A stretch of 64,000 nt of DNA from Verrucomicrobiota bacterium. Its GTDB lineage: Bacteria > Verrucomicrobiota > Verrucomicrobiia > Verrucomicrobiales > Akkermansiaceae. The notes beneath the pieces were generated by a model. That model saw nothing but the letters and a program-made list of their open reading frames with translations, was not told the DNA's origin and did not search any database. The stretch's first letter is position 1, and every line of letters begins with the position of its first letter. This document shows, one piece after another, positions 20,110-30,603 of the stretch. The stretch spans positions 1-64,000 of the forward strand of contig RDZR01000025.1 of NCBI GenBank assembly GCA_004294095.1, written 5' to 3'. The translations under genes were made by a program, and so were the position numbers.

Positions 20110-20661
20110 GTGCGAGTCTGTGGCATGAAAGTTTCCAAAAAGATCCTCTTCCCGGCGGCGATCGTCATCGGTCTGATTGCCGCATGTGCCGTAAAACCAT
20201 CGTCTCCGGCACAGCAGGCGATTTCTCAATCGATTGATTTACAACGTTTTATGGGAGATTGGTTTGTCATCGCTCACATCCCGACGTTTATCGAAGACGA
20301 AGCATATAACGCGATTGAAACTTACAAACTCAATCCCGATGGCACAGTGGCGACGACTTTTACTTTCAATCAAGGTGCCTTCGATGGCCCAGTGAAGACG
20401 TATTATCCGAAAGGCTTCGTCAATTCATCGCTGAATACCCGCTGGAAAATGCAGTTCGTCTGGCCATTCAAAGCGGATTTTTTGATCACCTACGTCGATC
20501 GAGATTATCAAACGACCATCATCGGCGTGCCGGATCGTAAATACGTTTGGATCATGGCGCGGGAAAAATCGCTGCCCGAAGCAGAGTTGGCGGCCCTTAA
20601 GAAACGGTTAGAAGCCAGCGGCCATGATCTAAGCAAACTCAGAATGGTCCCTCAGCGCTGA
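20110..20661 (+). CDS. lipocalin family protein (Blc-like), lipoprotein
   Basis: Lipobox IAACAVKP; DLQRFMGDWFVIAHIPTF; YLITYVDRDYQTTIIGVPDRKYVWIMAR. Confidence 0.92.
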   Translation: MRVCGMKVSKKILFPAAIVIGLIAACAVKPSSPAQQAISQSIDLQRFMGDWFVIAHIPTFIEDEAYNAIETYKLNPDGTVATTFTFNQGAFDGPVKTYYPKGFVNSSLNTRWKMQFVWPFKADFLITYVDRDYQTTIIGVPDRKYVWIMAREKSLPEAELAALKKRLEASGHDLSKLRMVPQR

Positions 20662-21623
20662 ACCGCGGCATCCTTGGCCAGCACCTCATCGATCCACTCA
20701 AGGACCTTTTTCCGATACTCTCCATTATTTCTCGAAAGGGATGTCCCGTGGCGGCCATCTTGCACCTCGAAGAGCGTTTTCGGCTGCTTGGCGCGTTTGA
20801 AAAGTTCTTTCCCTTGGGAAATTGGCACCACTTCATCACGGGTGCCGTGCACGATCAAAACCGGCATCGGGCTGAGCTTGGCAATCGCCCCTTTGGGCGC
20901 AAGATTGTCGGTGACGATCGATTCTCCGAGCTGACCTGCGACGACGCGTGCCATCGCTTGGTAAGATGCGAAAGTGCCATCCACAATCACCGCCCGCACC
21001 GCGTCGATCGGCGATTCCGCCAGCGCGGCGATCGATTTTGCGCCGCCAAGACTATGGCCGAAGGAAATGACAGGAAGTCCGCTCGCCTGATTGCGCTTGG
21101 CGATGAATTCCAGCGCCGCATGGGCATCCTCGACCAAGCCCCGGCGGTCGATCGTGCCGGTGGATTTGCCAAACCCGCGGTAATCATAAAGCAGGAGTTC
21201 ATAACCAGCCTCGGCAAACCACATGGCGAAGCCAAGGTGGTGGCCGATCGCGCCCGCATTGCCATGCGAAAAAACGACGGTGCCCTTGGCCTTATCCGGA
21301 TTTTTCGGTGCGATCAGCCAACCGTGCAGAGTGGCACCACCTTTGGACGGGATTTTCACCTCGCGAAATCGATAGCCCCAGTCCTTCGGCGTGTTCGGCT
21401 CATCAAAGGTGGGGAAATAAAACAAGCGGTCGCCACCACCCGGCTTGAGCCATCCCGCGGCTTTGGCTGCCTCAAGATTGAGGTTTTCTAAAATCTCCCG
21501 AGGTGCTGGATCCTGAGCTTGAGCCAACAACGGACCGCACAGCCACGCGGCCATCAGGTAGAGAAATTTCATGGCTTTAATCGACATCAGATTTTCCATT
21601 TGTCGAGGGATTTTCAGCCTCAT
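20652..21623 (-). CDS. secreted alpha/beta hydrolase
   Basis: VVFSHGNAGAIGHH, YDYRGFGKSTG, VISFGHSLGG, LIVHGTRDEVVP. Confidence 0.9.
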   Translation of the reverse strand: MRLKIPRQMENLMSIKAMKFLYLMAAWLCGPLLAQAQDPAPREILENLNLEAAKAAGWLKPGGGDRLFYFPTFDEPNTPKDWGYRFREVKIPSKGGATLHGWLIAPKNPDKAKGTVVFSHGNAGAIGHHLGFAMWFAEAGYELLLYDYRGFGKSTGTIDRRGLVEDAHAALEFIAKRNQASGLPVISFGHSLGGAKSIAALAESPIDAVRAVIVDGTFASYQAMARVVAGQLGESIVTDNLAPKGAIAKLSPMPVLIVHGTRDEVVPISQGKELFKRAKQPKTLFEVQDGRHGTSLSRNNGEYRKKVLEWIDEVLAKDAAVQR

Positions 21624-21680
21624 TTCTCCTATGCCTTGATGTGTGATTGCAAAGGCGCGTCTTCTCTCTACCTTATCGTA

Positions 21681-22502
21681 ATGAATCGCTTCATCACCCT
21701 CGCCGCGAGTTTCGGAATGGCAGCCGCCATCGCCCGCGCAGATTCTGGACCCGCCAAAGAACCGCCCTCGCGCGCCGAGTGGTTGCAGTCATCGACGCAC
21801 TATCAGGCAGGAGCGCCGCTGCTTACCGCCCTGCGCATTAAAATGGAAAAAGGCTGGCACACCTATTGGCGCAATCCCGGCGCGGGCGGCATGCCACTGA
21901 GCATCAAGTGGACATTGCCACCCGGCTGGCGGGCAGGTGAAGTGCAATTTCCGGTGCCGATTTCATTCACCACCGGCGAGTTGGCTGGCTACGGTTATGA
22001 AGAGTCCGTGCTCTTGCCGATAGAAATTTTCCCCCCAGCCAATGCCAAGGGCGATGCAGAAGTGAGCGCGAGCTTTTCATGGCTTACGTGCAATGATGAT
22101 CAATGCCTCCCCGGCAAAGCCGATCTCACCTTGCGCTGGAAAATCGGCGACGACCAACAAACCGCCGACCACCAAGAAATGATCGCCGCTTGGCACGCGA
22201 TTCCCGAAATGGTCGCGGAAGCCATTTTGGAACTGAGCCCAGCTGATAAAAATTCGTGGCAATTGCGCTTAAAACTGCCCGAGGGCATTGCTTGTGATCC
22301 AAACACATCCGACTTCTTTCCAGCCACTCCAGATGTGATTGCCGCTGGCGCAGCCATCCAGTTCTCGCGTGAGGGTGAGTGGTGGCTGGCAAAGGTGCCC
22401 CGCAGCGATTACGCCGATGCCGCACCGAAGCTGCTCGATCTGGTCATTGCCGGCAAAGGCACGCCAAACCCGATTTGGGTGACCACGCAGCCGAGCCGTT
22501 AG
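21681..22502 (+). CDS. DsbD N-terminal-domain-like secreted protein
   Basis: Start chosen at MNRFITLAASFG (signal peptide); KMEKGWHTYWRNPGAGGMP...FSWLTCNDDQCLPGKADL. Confidence 0.85.
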   Translation: MNRFITLAASFGMAAAIARADSGPAKEPPSRAEWLQSSTHYQAGAPLLTALRIKMEKGWHTYWRNPGAGGMPLSIKWTLPPGWRAGEVQFPVPISFTTGELAGYGYEESVLLPIEIFPPANAKGDAEVSASFSWLTCNDDQCLPGKADLTLRWKIGDDQQTADHQEMIAAWHAIPEMVAEAILELSPADKNSWQLRLKLPEGIACDPNTSDFFPATPDVIAAGAAIQFSREGEWWLAKVPRSDYADAAPKLLDLVIAGKGTPNPIWVTTQPSR

Positions 22503-22768
22503 GCCGTATCTCTCAGCTTTTTCCTTGATGCTTGGAAAACTTGAGAATTCTAACCACAAATGGCTCGCGTGAATTGGGTTACAGATCGACTTTAGCAAAA
22601 GCGGATTCGACCCAACTCGTCTTGCCCTCATTTCCAACGAGCTCAGAAAAATGTTGGCGAGCGAGCTCCACATGCCGTCGGCTATCCTAAAAAAAAGGGA
22701 AAACATCCATATCTGGCACAGCACTTGCTGACCATGACTGCTTGATATTACTATCATTAACACCTCAA

Positions 22769-23563
22769 ATGAAAAATACATTTTTAACACCAAAAATTGT
22801 TTCCATCGCAACTGCGGCTGTCGCAGCAATCGCTGGAATTTCCTCATCACATGCTGCCATCGTTTTTGCTGATAGCTTCACCCTGCCGAATGATCTCGAT
22901 ACTCCGCTGATTGGCACTTCGCCGGTGATCGGTGGTGCCTGGACAATAACTGGAACGAGTGTTGTTAACCCACTCACGATCAGTGCTGCATCTAACGATG
23001 TATTCTTGAACACAAATGGCCAAGATGCAAATGGAGCTTTTTCTTCTCCTGTGACAAAAACGGATGGAGAATCACTTACCGTGGGCGCAACGATCGATAT
23101 GCTCACTGTTTCAGCAGCTGGTGATTACTTTTTGCACATGAGTGTCAACGCATTAAGCTCTAATTTTTACGGAAGAGTATACGCAAGAACTGGCGTTGCC
23201 ACCAACACTTACCAACTGGGTTTGGCGTCTTCTACGCCACCGACAGGTGGCATAACATGGGGTGGAGATCTGCCAATCGGCTCAGCAGTAAAAATTGACC
23301 TGACTTGGAACTTTATCACGGGTGCACTTAACGACACCTTTAGCTTAGCTGTGACTGGAGCACCCAATTACATCCCAGCAACTGCTTGGGTAGGCACTGC
23401 GGCCGAGCCAACATCCATTGGAACTGTGAATCTTCGCCAAGGCACTGCAGCCACCGCGCCAACACTTCGTATTGACAACTTGCTCGTCACAGCAATCCCA
23501 GAGCCATCGACTGCGTTGCTGGGAGCTGTTGGTTTGTTAGGTCTATTGCGCCGCCGTAGGTAA
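22769..23563 (+). CDS. PEP-CTERM sorting domain protein
   Basis: Signal peptide; C-terminus AIPEPSTALLGAVGLLGLLRRRR. Confidence 0.92.
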   Translation: MKNTFLTPKIVSIATAAVAAIAGISSSHAAIVFADSFTLPNDLDTPLIGTSPVIGGAWTITGTSVVNPLTISAASNDVFLNTNGQDANGAFSSPVTKTDGESLTVGATIDMLTVSAAGDYFLHMSVNALSSNFYGRVYARTGVATNTYQLGLASSTPPTGGITWGGDLPIGSAVKIDLTWNFITGALNDTFSLAVTGAPNYIPATAWVGTAAEPTSIGTVNLRQGTAATAPTLRIDNLLVTAIPEPSTALLGAVGLLGLLRRRR

Positions 23564-23595
23564 TTTTTTGTTTGTTGTTGTTATTCATCATTTTC

Positions 23596-23628
23596 CCAGC
23601 GCTTGCCATCGGTGAGCGCTGGTTTTTT
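23596..23628 (+). terminator. intrinsic terminator
   Basis: CCAGCGCT / AGCGCTGG perfect stem followed by TTTTTT, just after the PEP-CTERM gene. Confidence 0.85.
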
Positions 23629-24240
23629 GTTCCCGATAAATAATCGCAGAAAGCATCATTTTAACCGGTTATTATTATTAAAAAAGTAGCCGTCGGACTC
23701 TCCAAGGCCACTTCGCTCTGTTTCGTGGGTTCACATTCATTTTGCAAGAACTCCCGCCTTTTGGCCTTTGAACAAAGCACGGAGACTTTGGGATTTTCAT
23801 GACTCGCAGAAGCATCGCAGCGGTAAAACGAACGCCGCGCATCCCAAAAAATGAAGCGACTTAGAATTTCGGCTTTCAGGTGGCGGCTGATTGCATCCGG
23901 CACGCTGTTTTTTAAGAATGTTTGGCTGGGTGGATACAATCCGCCGCCACTTTGCCATGAACTACAGCAGCAACGCCGTAAAATCCCTATTTGCTGTGAT
24001 GCATGATGGAAGTGGAAGTGATTTAGAATTGCAATAGCCATTGGCATTATTTGGCAATCTCACCGATGGCACTTGGCCCGAGCATTGACGAATGAAATCG
24101 ATACGTAACTGCCAGTGCCTTGAGTATATATCCATCATGAACAAATGCTTCATTTGGGATGTTTTACCGCATTGTCGATCATCGCCCATCAACTAGCTTC
24201 TTTCCGAATATGAAAAATGCATGAGTCTTCTGCGAATCAA

Positions 24241-24275
24241 AAAAAGCCGCCCATTACTGGACGGCTTTAGTGAAA
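24241..24275 (-). terminator. intrinsic terminator for the minus-strand PEP-CTERM gene
   Basis: Near-perfect stem aaagccgccc..ggacggcttt with poly-A on plus strand (poly-U on minus). Confidence 0.75.
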
Positions 24276-24324
24276 AAAAGCATTACTAGGTTGTATTAGC
24301 TACCCAGCAGCTTTTGGAGAATTG

Positions 24325-24837
24325 TTAGATTCTTTTTCTGCGAGCAAGTGCTAACAGACCAAGACCACCCAATAGTGCTGAGCTTGGCTCAGGGATTGTA
24401 ACACCGACGTTAGTCACAACGCTGCCAGCAGGAGCGCCGAGCACAGCGAATGAGACTTTGCCGGTATTAGGTCCTACTAAGAGCTTGGCACCCAAGAAAT
24501 CTGCGATTCCTAAAGTGGTGTTCTCATAGCGGCCTGAAACCATGTTGTAAGTAAATAAATCGTTTGATCCAATCGCAGAACCAAAGAAATTCACTCCGAG
24601 AGTCGTAGGGAATGTTTGGGTCTCTGATAAAGTGAAGAACACTTTTTGGATTGGATCAGATGGGATGGATACAACGTCGTCAGTCAGAGCCAGAATAGCT
24701 CCAATGTTGGTTGATTGAGTTGACCAAATGATGTCATTGCCATCGATGGTCACTAGAGCGGAAGCAGTGCTGCTTCCGAGAGCCCCGAGAAAGGCCACAG
24801 TTGTGATTGCGCAGAGCGCTAATTTTTTTAATTTCAT
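24325..24837 (-). CDS. PEP-CTERM sorting domain protein
   Basis: Signal peptide; C-terminus VTIPEPSSALLGGLGLLALARRKRI. Confidence 0.92.
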   Translation of the reverse strand: MKLKKLALCAITTVAFLGALGSSTASALVTIDGNDIIWSTQSTNIGAILALTDDVVSIPSDPIQKVFFTLSETQTFPTTLGVNFFGSAIGSNDLFTYNMVSGRYENTTLGIADFLGAKLLVGPNTGKVSFAVLGAPAGSVVTNVGVTIPEPSSALLGGLGLLALARRKRI

Positions 24838-25420
24838 AATATCATGGATGTCCAGCTATTTGAGAAAAGGTCGGTTTGATAAATAATATTTAAAAAATTA
24901 ACCTTTCTCGCCGAGAAACTACCGCTTTAGACTTTCACGTCAAGAAATAAAATGGTGTTTTTTACAATAAAATTGCATCACATAAGAACAGCATAGATCC
25001 AGCTACGGAGATGAGTGAACAAGCACTCAAATCGAAATGATGGGCCATAGGTTGAGTGAAAAAAAGACAACTTCGCGCGTTCATGTGGACTGTGGAAGAT
25101 AGTAGCGGATGTTGCGCCTTGGCGTATTGCGTGGATGGCTATCATTCGCCCCTCGGATATAGCTGCGGCGGCTAATGCGTTCTGTAGCAGCGAGGTGGTG
25201 AGTGGGGATTTTATCAATTTTGAGCGGTGCCCGGATATCGCCGCCACATTGTTGCTGGCGATGCGTTAGGTTAGCTATGGCAGAGCTAAGCGCATGAAAC
25301 TTGCGATGCGGTGGAGCGCATGTTAGCGGGCAAAGAGTCGCCACCTCAGCCAAAGCCGAGCAATGGTTGCAGCATTAAATGGAAAGAGGCATGACTGGCT
25401 TGCTGCTGCGTGGAGAAATT

Positions 25421-26113
25421 TCACACTTGTCCGTAGTAAGCGTTTGGCCCGTGTTTGCGAGAAAAATGCTTATCTAACAAATGAGTGGGAGTGCTGATCG
25501 CTTGCGGATTGATGGTGAGCGTTTTGATCACCATGTCCGCAATTATTTCGAGGGCCAGAGCGGTTTCTAAGGCCTTGTTGCTCGATGGGCCCCAGGTGAA
25601 TGGGCCATGGTTGCGCACCAGCACCGCTGGAATGGCGAGTGGATGGATGTTTGCGAATCTTTCCACGATCACTTGGCCGGTTTCCCATTCGTAATCTCCC
25701 GCAATTTCCGCCGGAGTCATGGCTCTGGTGACGGGCACATGACCGTGGAAGTAGTCAGCGTGGGTGGTCCCCAAGCAGGGCAGATCGAGGCCTGCTTGAG
25801 CAAAGGCAACGGCTGCGCGGGAGTGAGTGTGCACCACTGAGCGGATGCCATGGAAATTGAGCAAAAGGCAGCGATGCGTGGCCATATCCGAAGATGGTCG
25901 CAGGTCTCCTTCTAACACATTTCCCTCGTAGTCGAGCACCACGATGTCATCCACGGTGAGTTTCTCATACGCCACGCCGCTCGGCTTGATGGCGAAGACG
26001 CGGCGCTCTGGGTCTGCGACGGAAACGTTGCCAAAGGTCAAATCGACGAGGCCGCTTTGTGGCAGCGAAAGATTTGCCGCGAGGCATTCGGATTTGATCG
26101 CATCAAAATTCAT
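25421..26113 (-). CDS. araD: L-ribulose-5-phosphate 4-epimerase
   Basis: LTFGNVS, FAIKPSGVAYEKL, VVHTHSRAAVAFAQAG, HGPFTWG. Confidence 0.93.
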   Translation of the reverse strand: MNFDAIKSECLAANLSLPQSGLVDLTFGNVSVADPERRVFAIKPSGVAYEKLTVDDIVVLDYEGNVLEGDLRPSSDMATHRCLLLNFHGIRSVVHTHSRAAVAFAQAGLDLPCLGTTHADYFHGHVPVTRAMTPAEIAGDYEWETGQVIVERFANIHPLAIPAVLVRNHGPFTWGPSSNKALETALALEIIADMVIKTLTINPQAISTPTHLLDKHFSRKHGPNAYYGQV

Positions 26114-26176
26114 CAGCGGAGAGAGTGGAAAAATTTTCTGAAATCTAACAAAATTAAAATCTGCGAGGAAATTCTG

Positions 26177-27697
26177 TTAGCCGTGAATGCCTTGGGCGAG
26201 GTGGTAATATAAATCGAGTTGGCGGAGTTCATTTTGATATGATCGCAGCTCGGTTTTCGAGTCAATCACGCTGAGTTCAATCTTTGCCATTTCCGCAAAA
26301 TTTTCGAGATGCTCGGAAGTAAGCGCGTAGGACAGCACCGTATGATGCGCCCCGCCGGCGTGAATCCACGCGCTGATGCCAGTTTTTAAATCAGGCGCCG
26401 GTTGCCATAAAACTCGGGCGACGGGTAGCTTAGGCAATTCGTGTGGCGTTTCCACGCACGTCACTTCATTGACGAGTAAGCGATGGCGATTTCCTAAATC
26501 GATGATCGATGCGTTGACGGCATTTCCGGCAGTGCTATCAAAGACCATGCGGCATGGATCTTCTTTGCCGCCGATGCCGAGCGGATGAATTTCAATCTTA
26601 GGAATCTCGTTGGCGATTGATGGACAAATTTCTAACATGTGTGCGCCGAGCACGAGCGGATTTTTGGGGTCCAGATGATAGGTGTAATCCTCCATGAAAG
26701 AGGTGCCGCCGGTCAGGCCCGCAGCCATCACCTTCATCACTCGCAGGAGAGCGGCTGTTTTCCAATCGCCCTCACCCGCGAAGCCGTAGCCATCTTCCAT
26801 CAGGCGTTGCACGGCAAGACCTGGCAACTGCTTGATGCCGTGGAGATCTTCAAATGTGGTGGTAAATGCGGTGAAGCCGCCTTCTTCTAACAACTCACGC
26901 AGGCCTAGCTCGATCGCGGCGGAGTCCTGCAGCGATGAGTGGCGTGATCCGCCTTTTTTTAACTCGGATGCGACACGGTAATTTTTTTCATAAAGTGCAC
27001 AGAGCTCGTCAATTTTTTCGTTAGATTGAGCATTGATCTTGGCCACCAGATCGCCAATGCCGAAGGTGTTGACTTCCCAGCCGAAGCGAATTTGAGCCGA
27101 TACTTTATCACCCTCGGTCACGGCGACGTGGCGCATGTTGTCACCGATGCGGGCGAGCTTGAGCTTGCGTGATGCGTGCCAGCCGCGAGCAGCGCGTGCC
27201 CATGCGGCGATGCGTTCGCTCACTTCCGGATCTTGCCAGTGGCCGACGACGATCTTGCGCGGCATGCGCAGACGCGCGCCGATGTGGCCGAATTCGCGCC
27301 CTCCATGTGCCGTTTGGTTGAGATTCATGAAGTCCATATCGATGGAGCTCCATGGGATGTCTTGGTTAAATTGGGTATGCAGATCGCACAGTGGTTTACG
27401 CAGAATTTGCAGGCCTTCGATCCACATTTTCGCGGGTGAAAATGTATGCATCCAGCTGATGATTCCGATGCAGTTGACATCGGAATTTGCCTCCATCGCG
27501 CATTGAGAAATTTCCGCCGAAGATTTAAGCACTGGTTTAAAAACCAGCTTGTGCGGCAGAGTGCCAGCGGCGTTGAGTGAATCGACGACGGTTCTCGCGT
27601 GAGCATTGACTTTTTCCAGAGCCTCAGGCCCGTAAAGATGCTGCGAGCCGGTAACGAACCAAATTTCTAGGTGATCGAATGTATCGAGGGTGGCCAT
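26177..27697 (-). CDS. araA: L-arabinose isomerase
   Basis: [57 protein letters not shown]. Start set at [13 protein letters not shown]. Confidence 0.95.
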   Translation of the reverse strand: MATLDTFDHLEIWFVTGSQHLYGPEALEKVNAHARTVVDSLNAAGTLPHKLVFKPVLKSSAEISQCAMEANSDVNCIGIISWMHTFSPAKMWIEGLQILRKPLCDLHTQFNQDIPWSSIDMDFMNLNQTAHGGREFGHIGARLRMPRKIVVGHWQDPEVSERIAAWARAARGWHASRKLKLARIGDNMRHVAVTEGDKVSAQIRFGWEVNTFGIGDLVAKINAQSNEKIDELCALYEKNYRVASELKKGGSRHSSLQDSAAIELGLRELLEEGGFTAFTTTFEDLHGIKQLPGLAVQRLMEDGYGFAGEGDWKTAALLRVMKVMAAGLTGGTSFMEDYTYHLDPKNPLVLGAHMLEICPSIANEIPKIEIHPLGIGGKEDPCRMVFDSTAGNAVNASIIDLGNRHRLLVNEVTCVETPHELPKLPVARVLWQPAPDLKTGISAWIHAGGAHHTVLSYALTSEHLENFAEMAKIELSVIDSKTELRSYQNELRQLDLYYHLAQGIHG

Positions 27698-27731
27698 GGG
27701 ATTTTTGTTTCTGAGGGCTAGCGTATTTTTC

Positions 27732-27968
27732 TTAATGAGGTGGGGCAAGCACACGATGCGAGCCATCGCAGAAAGGTGCATTTTGGCTGCGTTTGCACAT
27801 GCACCAAGAGCACGATTTTTTTTCTAAAATTTCCACCCGCACGGGCTGCTTGCCAGTGCCCTTATGTGATCCATCACAAAATGGGCCATGGCTACTCAAG
27901 CCACACGCACACCACCAATGGATGCCTTGCTCCATTTCCATGCGGCATGGCTGTGTGTTCTGAGACAT
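27732..27968 (-). CDS. CDGSH iron-sulfur domain protein (two motifs)
   Basis: [20 protein letters not shown] and [17 protein letters not shown]. Confidence 0.9.
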   Translation of the reverse strand: MSQNTQPCRMEMEQGIHWWCACGLSSHGPFCDGSHKGTGKQPVRVEILEKKSCSWCMCKRSQNAPFCDGSHRVLAPPH

Positions 27969-28387
27969 GTTTTCTAAAAACGCATCCGATGGACTCAGCG
28001 CATCAATTGCAATCGCTCGACGTTTTATTTATGTTTCGCAATTTTCTGCTCAGTAAGGAGTGGCTTTGCCGCGGCGGTTTTTGCCTTCTGCGGGTAGCTA
28101 TGGATTGGCACTTGATAGAAAAAAGTAGTGAGTAGCCATCCCGCTAGCAGCGTGGATGACCCGCAGATAAATGAACGAATCGGCATAAGATGCGATGATT
28201 TTAAAATGAATCGTGGTAGAGAAATAATTTAATAATGTTAGAAGTTAGCATACTCGATAGACCTTGCCAACCGCATAATGAAGACCCGATTCCGCCTTGG
28301 GCCAATTACGTCTCCCAGTTCCGAGGCGGTTGTCCTTTTGAATGCCAAATTGTTAACGACTGGCAAAGCCCCGAGATGAGCACGTTA

Positions 28388-29581
28388 TTATCTCGCTTTG
28401 GCCAGTGCGCGATGCCGTAGGCTAAGTAGATCATCGGGCTGGATCGGCGATGGGTTGGGGTATTCAAAGAGATTTCCTTCGAAATTCCGCAGGGTGACGT
28501 GGCTGGGTGAGCTATCGATCACGTAGTTAGGATTGAGTGGGATTTTCCCGCCGCCGCCGGGACCATCGATGACGAATTGAGGGATGGCGTAGCCGGTGGT
28601 GTGGCCGCGCAGGCCCTCGATGATCTCGATGCCGGATGCGACTGGCGTGCGCAAGTGGGATGAGCCATGAATCAAATCACATTGATAGATGTAGTAGGGC
28701 TTGACTCGGCACATCAGCAGTTTGTGGACGAGGGCTTTTTGCACTTCCACCGAATCATTAATGCCGCGGAGCATGACGCTTTGGTTACCTAACGGAATGC
28801 CAGCATCGGCGAGACGAGCGAGCGCATCGCGCACTTCGAGGGTGAGTTCGCGCGGATGGTTGGTGTGGATCGAGATAAATAACGGATGATGTTTTTTCAA
28901 CATATCACATAATTCAGGCGTGATGCGCTGCGGCAGGAAAATCGGAATACGCGAGCCAATGCGCAGAAATTGCAGGTGGGGAATGCTGCGCAAACGGGAT
29001 AAAATACGGTCCAGCTTGGCATCGGAAAATAGCAATGGATCACCGCCTGATAAGAGCACATCGCGGATCTCCGTGTGAGTTTCTAAATAACGGAACGCAG
29101 CTTCCCAATGAGTTTCGAGTTGCTGCTCGCCGACGCCAGAAACCACTCGCGAGCGGGTGCAATAGCGGCAGTAAGATGCACAACGATCGGTGACCAAAAA
29201 CAGCACCCGGTCTGGATAGCGATGGACCAATCCGGGCACGGGCATGTGATGATCTTCGCCACAAGGATCGGCCATTTCTTCCGGCGCATTCCATCCTTCT
29301 TCGATGCGTGGGATCACTTGACGGCGGATCGGGCAGTCGGGATTTTCTCGATCGATGAGGTTAAAAAAGTGCGGAGTGATGGCCATCGCGAGCTTAGTGC
29401 CGGCGAGTAGAACTCCGGCGCGCTCTTCGTCCGAGAGGACCAGCTTCGCTTCTAAATCGGCAAGTGAATCAATGCGGTTGCGCAATTGCCAACGATGGTC
29501 GTGCCATTGTTCCATCGCTTCCGCAGGCCAGTATCCGGGCGCATGAGAGCGGAAGGTGGTGTGAGTATCAAATTCGTGCAT
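28388..29581 (-). CDS. lysine 2,3-aminomutase family radical SAM protein (KamA/EpmB-like)
   Basis: DRCASYCRYCTRSRVV radical SAM Cys motif; VLLSGGDPL; QSVMLRGIND; start could also be 29632. Confidence 0.92.
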   Translation of the reverse strand: MHEFDTHTTFRSHAPGYWPAEAMEQWHDHRWQLRNRIDSLADLEAKLVLSDEERAGVLLAGTKLAMAITPHFFNLIDRENPDCPIRRQVIPRIEEGWNAPEEMADPCGEDHHMPVPGLVHRYPDRVLFLVTDRCASYCRYCTRSRVVSGVGEQQLETHWEAAFRYLETHTEIRDVLLSGGDPLLFSDAKLDRILSRLRSIPHLQFLRIGSRIPIFLPQRITPELCDMLKKHHPLFISIHTNHPRELTLEVRDALARLADAGIPLGNQSVMLRGINDSVEVQKALVHKLLMCRVKPYYIYQCDLIHGSSHLRTPVASGIEIIEGLRGHTTGYAIPQFVIDGPGGGGKIPLNPNYVIDSSPSHVTLRNFEGNLFEYPNPSPIQPDDLLSLRHRALAKAR

Positions 29582-29658
29582 CGAGGAGAGAACTGGTTTC
29601 AAAAAAAAATCTATAATCAGAATGTGTGGCACATCGGGATTTGTGCAACACGGAATCT

Positions 29659-30603
29659 TTAATCTGCGGCCACGGGAAGAAGCGTCGTGCGGCGGATCAT
29701 TTCGACTAATTTCCCGCTGGAAATGGCGACGGTGGGCGCAAATGGCACGCGTTCATTTTGCTCCGCAGGGATCGATCCAAGCTGGGTGCTGATGCGATTT
29801 AGATCGATGCCGTCTTCTGTTAGCTTTTGTAAAAAAAACGCTGGCGGCAGCTCCAAAGGATTTTGCGCAATCCCGGCAGCAACGTGTAGCCATGGTTGTT
29901 GGGAATCGTTGGTCTCGATGAAAATTTTCTCGGAAGTGCCCATCGCCTCGATCCACCAAACGGCGTAAGGTGAGTTGTTAGATGTTAGAATCGTTCGGAT
30001 TTTTTCAAAAGATTCATCTGCACTGCCAGCGTGATGATAGACGTGTGGGAGGAATAAAAAATGCACGGGTCGCGTCGGCTGATCTCGCGCCGTCGCTTGG
30101 GCAGCGGCGAGAGTGGCGGCCAATCCGCTGGCGTTGGTTTCTGCGCCGCGAGAATTAGCCGGGCTATCGTATGAGGTGATGATCCAAAGAGGAGCCGCGT
30201 CTCGATTTTTTCCAGCGAGGGAAACTTGCATGATCGGCCACTCCGCCACATCGCGGTGTTTCGTCACATCATAGCCGGTATTGGTCGGGCCCAGCAAGCC
30301 TTCGATCATCGATGCGGCGCGGCTGAGTTGGATTTTTTCAGCATCGCTGGCGCAATTTCGCGGGCCGATCCATTGCACGATTTTATTTAAATCATCCTCT
30401 AACATCGGGATCGAAATCGCTTGGGCAAAGCGCTCATTCTCGACTTGAGCGTCGCGCTCCTCGCGGTGGAAATAATACCACAGCGCGGCGATCGTGGAGA
30501 CGATGCACCAGGCTGGAAGGATTACGAGCAACCACGTCAACCAGCGTGGTTTTCTAACAGGTTCATCGTCGATCATTTCAGTGACGGGCGCAGATGCATT
30601 CAT
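29659..30603 (-). CDS. membrane-anchored M28-peptidase-like protein
   Basis: N-terminal TM; WIITSYDSPANSRGAETNASGLAATLAAAQA resembles the M28 SDG.ASG pattern. Confidence 0.55.
   Translation of the reverse strand: MNASAPVTEMIDDEPVRKPRWLTWLLVILPAWCIVSTIAALWYYFHREERDAQVENERFAQAISIPMLEDDLNKIVQWIGPRNCASDAEKIQLSRAASMIEGLLGPTNTGYDVTKHRDVAEWPIMQVSLAGKNRDAAPLWIITSYDSPANSRGAETNASGLAATLAAAQATARDQPTRPVHFLFLPHVYHHAGSADESFEKIRTILTSNNSPYAVWWIEAMGTSEKIFIETNDSQQPWLHVAAGIAQNPLELPPAFFLQKLTEDGIDLNRISTQLGSIPAEQNERVPFAPTVAISSGKLVEMIRRTTLLPVAAD

Noticed and set aside
20748-21491. 247-aa plus-strand ORF opposite the alpha/beta hydrolase
   Set aside because: Hydrolase catalytic motifs on the minus strand are convincing; plus frame is a shadow ORF.
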